Below, piece by piece: positions 60,588 through 64,000 of a DNA stretch of 64,000 nucleotides. The stretch lies in NCBI GenBank assembly GCA_017622575.1, contig JAGAQU010000103.1:18083-82082 (forward strand). The letters run 5' to 3'. Within the stretch, counting starts at the first letter, position 1. Every line of letters begins with the position of its first letter. This DNA is from Lachnospiraceae bacterium (GTDB lineage: Bacteria > Bacillota > Clostridia > Lachnospirales > Lachnospiraceae). The position numbers and the translations under genes were made by a program. A model generated the notes under the pieces. That model searched no databases, was not told the DNA's origin, and saw only the letters and a program-made list of their open reading frames with translations.

Positions 60588-62024
60588 ATGAATGATCAGG
60601 TTAAAAAACCGGTTGGAATTATGGAAACCGTTCTTCGTGACGCACATCAGTCTCTGATTGCAACAAGAATGCCTACCGACATTATGCTTCCAATCGTTGA
60701 CAAAATGGATAAAATCGGCTATGCCGCAGTTGAGTGCTGGGGTGGTGCTACATTTGATGCATCTCTTAGATTTCTTAAGGAAGATCCATGGGAGAGACTT
60801 CGTAAGCTTCGTGACGGATTTAAGAATACAAAGCTTCAGATGCTTTTCCGTGGACAGAATATTCTTGGTTACAGACCCTACGCAGATGATGTGGTATATG
60901 CTTTCGTAGAGAAGTCAATTGCAAATGGTATTGATGTCATCAGAATTTTTGACTGTCTGAATGATATCAGAAATCTTCAGGCTGCAGTAGATGCAACCAA
61001 CAAGATCAAGAAGCAGGAGGGACGCGGTGAGTCTCAGGTGGCTCTTTCTTATACATTAGGTGATGCCTATACTCTTGAGTACTGGGCTGACATGGCTAAG
61101 AAGATTGAGGAGATGGGTGCAGATTCTATCTGTATCAAGGATATGGCTGGTCTTCTTGTGCCGTACAAGGCTGCAGAGCTTGTTAAGACACTGAAAGAGA
61201 ATACAAAGCTTCCTATTCAGTTACATACACATTATACCTCAGGTGTTGCTTCCATGACTTACCTTAAGGCTGTTGAGGCAGGAGTAGATATCATTGACTG
61301 TGCTATTTCTCCTTTCGCTCTCGGGACATCACAGCCTGCAACAGAAGTTATGGTTGAGACATTTAAGGGTACAGAGTATGATACAGGCCTTGATCAGAAT
61401 AAGCTCGCTGAGATTGCAGATTACTTCCGTCCTTATCGTGAGGAATGCATCGAGTCAGGTCTTATGAGCACAAAGGTTCTCGGTGTTAACATCAAGACAC
61501 TGCTTTATCAGGTACCCGGTGGTATGCTTTCCAACATGGTTAGCCAGCTCAAGGAGCAGCATGCTGAAGACAAGTATAATGAAGTTCTTGAAGAAATCCC
61601 GAGAGTTCGTAAGGATTGCGGCGAGCCTCCGCTTGTAACACCTTCCTCACAGATCGTTGGTACACAGGCTATCTTCAATGTCCTTATGGGTGAGAGATAT
61701 AAGATGGCTACCGGTGAATTTAAAGATCTTCTTCGCGGTAACTATGGACAGACTGTTAAACCTATGAACCAGGAAGTAATTGATAAGGTTATTCCCGGTG
61801 AGAAGAGATCAACAGCCCGTTCCGCAGAGGCAACCGGACATACAGAACCCGAGCTTGCAGGAATTGAAGCAGAGATGAAGGAATGGAAGCAGCAGGATGA
61901 GGATGTACTTTCCTATGCATTATTCCCTCAGGTTGCTACCGAATTCTTCAAATATCGTCAGGCTCAGCAGGAAAAGGTGGATTTGACACAGGCTGACACA
62001 AAGAATGCAGCTTATCCTGTATAA
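60588..62024 (+). CDS. Pyruvate/oxaloacetate-type carboxyltransferase (OadA/PycB/5S-like, no biotin domain)
   Basis: A 478-residue TIM-barrel carboxyltransferase. Motifs: ETVLRDAHQSLIATRM (metal-binding Asp), CWGGATFDASLRFL, IRIFDCLND, CIKDMAGLL with the Lys that is carbamylated in the family, and LHTHYTSG with two metal-binding His. The C-terminal part (about 300-478) is the PYC_OADA domain. Unlike OadA it has no fused biotin domain, so it resembles the 5S subunit of Propionibacterium transcarboxylase; it must use the separate carrier at 58973. AAGGAGG precedes ATG 60588. It is last in the operon, with a strong terminator behind it. Confidence 0.93.
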   Translation: MNDQVKKPVGIMETVLRDAHQSLIATRMPTDIMLPIVDKMDKIGYAAVECWGGATFDASLRFLKEDPWERLRKLRDGFKNTKLQMLFRGQNILGYRPYADDVVYAFVEKSIANGIDVIRIFDCLNDIRNLQAAVDATNKIKKQEGRGESQVALSYTLGDAYTLEYWADMAKKIEEMGADSICIKDMAGLLVPYKAAELVKTLKENTKLPIQLHTHYTSGVASMTYLKAVEAGVDIIDCAISPFALGTSQPATEVMVETFKGTEYDTGLDQNKLAEIADYFRPYREECIESGLMSTKVLGVNIKTLLYQVPGGMLSNMVSQLKEQHAEDKYNEVLEEIPRVRKDCGEPPLVTPSSQIVGTQAIFNVLMGERYKMATGEFKDLLRGNYGQTVKPMNQEVIDKVIPGEKRSTARSAEATGHTEPELAGIEAEMKEWKQQDEDVLSYALFPQVATEFFKYRQAQQEKVDLTQADTKNAAYPV

Positions 62025-62054
62025 GCAAAAGTTTTTCGCAATAGAAATAAACAC

Positions 62055-62091
62055 AAAAACAGTCAATGGCAGAAGCTATTGACTGTTTTTT
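62055..62091 (+). terminator. Terminator of the decarboxylase operon
   Basis: AAAAACAGTCAATGGC (62055-62070) pairs perfectly with the arm 62075-62090 and ends in a T run. Confidence 0.95.
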
Positions 62092-62093
62092 GC

Positions 62094-62122
62094 TTGAAAT
62101 TGCAGGTAAAAAAAGATATGAT
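62094..62122 (+). promoter_or_regulatory. Promoter of the GH5 glycanase gene
   Basis: TTGAAA (62094-62099), 17-base spacer, TATGAT (62117-62122). It begins three bases after the preceding terminator. Confidence 0.6.
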
Positions 62123-62157
62123 TGTCTATATAAATTTAGGAGAGGAAATGGGTATAA

Positions 62158-63414
62158 ATGAAAAAGACGGTGGCTGTTTTTCTGTGCATGATTATGATAT
62201 TGGGATTACTGTCAGGATGCGGTAAACAGGAAACCATTCAGACAAATTCCGGTGAGAACCAGAACACTGTGGAGGAAGAGAGTGAAGTAAAAGAAGAAAA
62301 TGAAGTACAAGCAGAAAACGTAATAAACGAAGAAAGGGAGGAGAAAAATGTGGAGGAAAAGGAGATTGCCATGGAAGAGATAACTGCAGCAGATGTGGTG
62401 AGCAAAATGAAAATCGGCTGGAATCTGGGCAACACGTTGGACAGTCACAACGCAAATTATTCCATAGACATGTCTACGGAAGCTTTTGAGACAGCGTGGG
62501 GAAATCCGGTTACGACGAAAGAACTGATCGATGCAGTGGTTGCAAAGGGATTTAATGTAATCAGAATTCCGGTTACCTGGGATGGACATCTTATTGAGGA
62601 AGAAAACTGGAAGATCAAGGAAGACTGGCTTGACAGAGTGCAGGAGGTTGTTGACTATGCGTATGACAATGGTGTTTATGTGATATTAAATACCCATCAT
62701 GAATCATGGTATGAACCGTATTATGAGAATGAAGAACGCGCTAAGGAAATCATGATTGCAGTGTGGAGTCAGATAGCGGATCGTTTTCAGGATTATGATG
62801 AACATTTGATTTTTGAAGGAATGAATGAACCAAGAAAAATCGGTGCGGCAGTAGAGTGGACCGGTGGTGATCAGGAAGGCTGGGATGTGGTGAACAGCCT
62901 GAATGAAACTTTTGTAAAAACAATCAGAGAAAGTGATGGCAATAATCCTTACAGAATTCTGCTGGTAACAGGCTATGCGGCAAATGGCTGGGAAGGAATC
63001 AGGCATTTGAAGGTTCCGGAAGATAACAAAGTTGCAGTGTCGGTCCATGCCTATGAACCTTATGAATTTGCATTAAATCTGCAGGGCAGAGGAAACTGGA
63101 ATCATGACACGGCCAATATTGATATGATTATGAACAGTTTGGATACACTTTTTCTTTCAAAAGGTATCCCGGTTGTCATGGGTGAATTCGGAGCTCTGAC
63201 AAAGAAAGCGGAAGGAAATGAACAGGATCGTGCAGAGTTTGCAGAGTATTATGTGAATGCGGCAGCAAAGAAGGGAATTCCCTGTCTTTGGTGGGATAAC
63301 GGTGCGTTTTACGGAAGTGGAGAATTGTTTGGGTTGATTGATCGAAAAACATATGAATGGAAGTATCCGTCTATTGTGGACGGCATGATGAAGGGGATAG
63401 CTGAGGCTGAGTAG
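62158..63414 (+). CDS. GH5 family glycoside hydrolase lipoprotein (endoglucanase-like)
   Basis: A 418-residue surface-anchored enzyme: lipoprotein signal with lipobox LLSGC, a very acidic Glu/Asn-rich spacer (about 24-75), then a GH5 TIM barrel. Family motifs: KIGWNLGNTLDS, FNVIRIPVTW, YVILNTHHE, the acid/base Glu in FEGMNEP, VSVHAYEPY, and the nucleophile Glu in VVMGEFGAL, followed by CLWWDNG. Such enzymes cut beta-1,4-glucan or related beta-glycans outside the cell. ATG 62158 follows AGGAGAGG at a slightly long distance. It is alone between two terminators. No carbohydrate-binding module is present. Confidence 0.94.
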   Translation: MKKTVAVFLCMIMILGLLSGCGKQETIQTNSGENQNTVEEESEVKEENEVQAENVINEEREEKNVEEKEIAMEEITAADVVSKMKIGWNLGNTLDSHNANYSIDMSTEAFETAWGNPVTTKELIDAVVAKGFNVIRIPVTWDGHLIEEENWKIKEDWLDRVQEVVDYAYDNGVYVILNTHHESWYEPYYENEERAKEIMIAVWSQIADRFQDYDEHLIFEGMNEPRKIGAAVEWTGGDQEGWDVVNSLNETFVKTIRESDGNNPYRILLVTGYAANGWEGIRHLKVPEDNKVAVSVHAYEPYEFALNLQGRGNWNHDTANIDMIMNSLDTLFLSKGIPVVMGEFGALTKKAEGNEQDRAEFAEYYVNAAAKKGIPCLWWDNGAFYGSGELFGLIDRKTYEWKYPSIVDGMMKGIAEAE

Positions 63415-63498
63415 TTTCAATGAAAAGAAATTAAGAAAATCTTCATACAGCATTAAGACTGCTTACAGAAAAAATACAGAATTCTCTGATACAATAGA

Positions 63499-63540
63499 GT
63501 CCTGAGGCGAAAAAGGATATCTGCTTCAGGACTTTATTTT
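63499..63540 (+). terminator. Terminator after the GH5 gene
   Basis: GTCCTGAGGC (63499-63508) pairs with GCTTCAGGAC (63523-63532, one G-T pair), followed by TTTATTTT. A TACAAT at 63490-63495 just before it looks like a -10 box but has no clear -35. Confidence 0.8.
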
Positions 63541-63563
63541 ACTTTATGAGAAAGAGCAGTGTT

Positions 63564-64000
63564 ATGAGGGACGAACTGGATTTGATTGATATCTCTGCTG
63601 AGGGAAGCCGAACAAAGGAACATGTTGCAGAACATAAAAACAGACAAAAAAAGGGAGCGAAGGGAAGCAGGTCCCACAAAAGACCGGTCCGGAACAGAAA
63701 GCGCATAAGGAAAAGCAAGGCAGTCAGGATAGGGATATTGTATCTGATTATGATATTGCTAACGATTCTCCTGTGTTTTGGAGTCTATCATCTGGTGAGA
63801 TGGCTCGGAATCGGAGCAGGAGGCAGGGAGACAGCCTCTTTTTCCGAAAGGAAGGAAATCATTCGGGCAAATGATTCTGCAAAGCCGGAGATCACTGAAG
63901 ACTTTCTTACCGTCAATCCTTATTCAAGACCTGGAGAGGAATTGCCTGAGGTAAAAAATATTTTTGTACACTATACTGCCAATAGGGCAACCAGCGCAGC
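63564..64000 (+). CDS. N-acetylmuramoyl-L-alanine amidase-like protein (3' truncated by the window)
   Basis: The frame is open to the window end. The N-terminus is acidic, followed by a long basic stretch (RQKKGAKGSRSHKR, RNRKRIRKSK), a membrane helix (ILYLIMILLTILLCFGVYHL) and an outer segment ending TVNPYSRPGEELPEVKNIFVH then YTANRATSA. The last part, with the probable zinc-binding His in FVHYTAN, matches the start of amidase_2/PGRP-type enzymes that cut peptidoglycan stem peptides; most of the catalytic domain is missing here. ATG 63564 has GAGAAAGAG upstream; ATG 63546 in the same frame would add six residues and has no ribosome binding site. Confidence 0.8.
   Translation, partial: MRDELDLIDISAEGSRTKEHVAEHKNRQKKGAKGSRSHKRPVRNRKRIRKSKAVRIGILYLIMILLTILLCFGVYHLVRWLGIGAGGRETASFSERKEIIRANDSAKPEITEDFLTVNPYSRPGEELPEVKNIFVHYTANRATSA

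Noticed and set aside
63490..63495. TACAAT as promoter of the amidase gene
   Set aside because: No proper -35, and the terminator hairpin would begin right at the start site; not annotated.

Overview
The window looks like a chromosome segment from an anaerobic gut Firmicute, most likely a Lachnospiraceae (Clostridia). This rests on the gene families seen: DUF4317, DUF4349, YqzL-RecO, a Cna_B adhesin ending in VLGxxR repeats plus a TGD sortase signal, and a biotin-dependent sodium-pump decarboxylase operon. Other support comes from strong AAGGAGG-type ribosome binding sites, sigma-A-like promoters with 16-18 bp spacers, and clear intrinsic terminators. No tRNA, rRNA, CRISPR array, insertion sequence or prophage was seen.

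Layout. 0-4 kb: the end of an unknown gene, then on the minus strand a heterodimeric ABC exporter preceded by a 30-codon leader ORF and an intrinsic terminator (an attenuator of the bmrB-bmrCD kind). 4-9.5 kb: a CDF metal exporter translationally coupled to two large membrane proteins of GT-C glycosyltransferase type; the second is a fusion of two GT-C modules. 9.6-15 kb: gpmI, then a GntR(YtrA-type)-ABC-permease operon with a recognisable promoter and operator. 15.4-30.4 kb: a surface-protein island with a 4597-residue adhesin containing 32 Cna_B modules in an AAB order, a lipoprotein, and a 75-residue mini-protein that is almost only signal peptide plus LPXTG anchor.

30.4-36 kb (minus): a DUF4317 protein and a 1417-residue fused acyl-CoA-dehydratase-activase-like iron-sulfur ATPase. 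36-44.8 kb: a rhomboid-like protein with a zinc motif, a truncated sigma-like protein and a small conserved protein; then an M16C peptidase behind a structured leader with terminator, a DUF4349 lipoprotein, era, a YqzL-like protein, recO and a lipoprotein. 44.9-56.6 kb: glyQS, alaS, rpsU, a membrane protein, a D-Ala-D-Ala carboxypeptidase, a phosphoesterase, deoC, scpA, scpB, a second carboxypeptidase and an asparaginase. 56.7-62 kb: a five-gene sodium-translocating decarboxylase operon that carries two different carboxyltransferases. 62-64 kb: a GH5 glycanase lipoprotein and the start of an amidase.

Most interesting: (i) the AAB super-repeat adhesin and its passenger-less mini relative under a similar promoter; (ii) the leader-peptide attenuator on the exporter; (iii) the structured terminator-bearing leader before the M16C peptidase; (iv) the two-carboxyltransferase sodium pump; (v) the fused double GT-C protein; (vi) the rhomboid-like / sigma-like pair. 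All functions are assigned by reading motifs; no database search was run.
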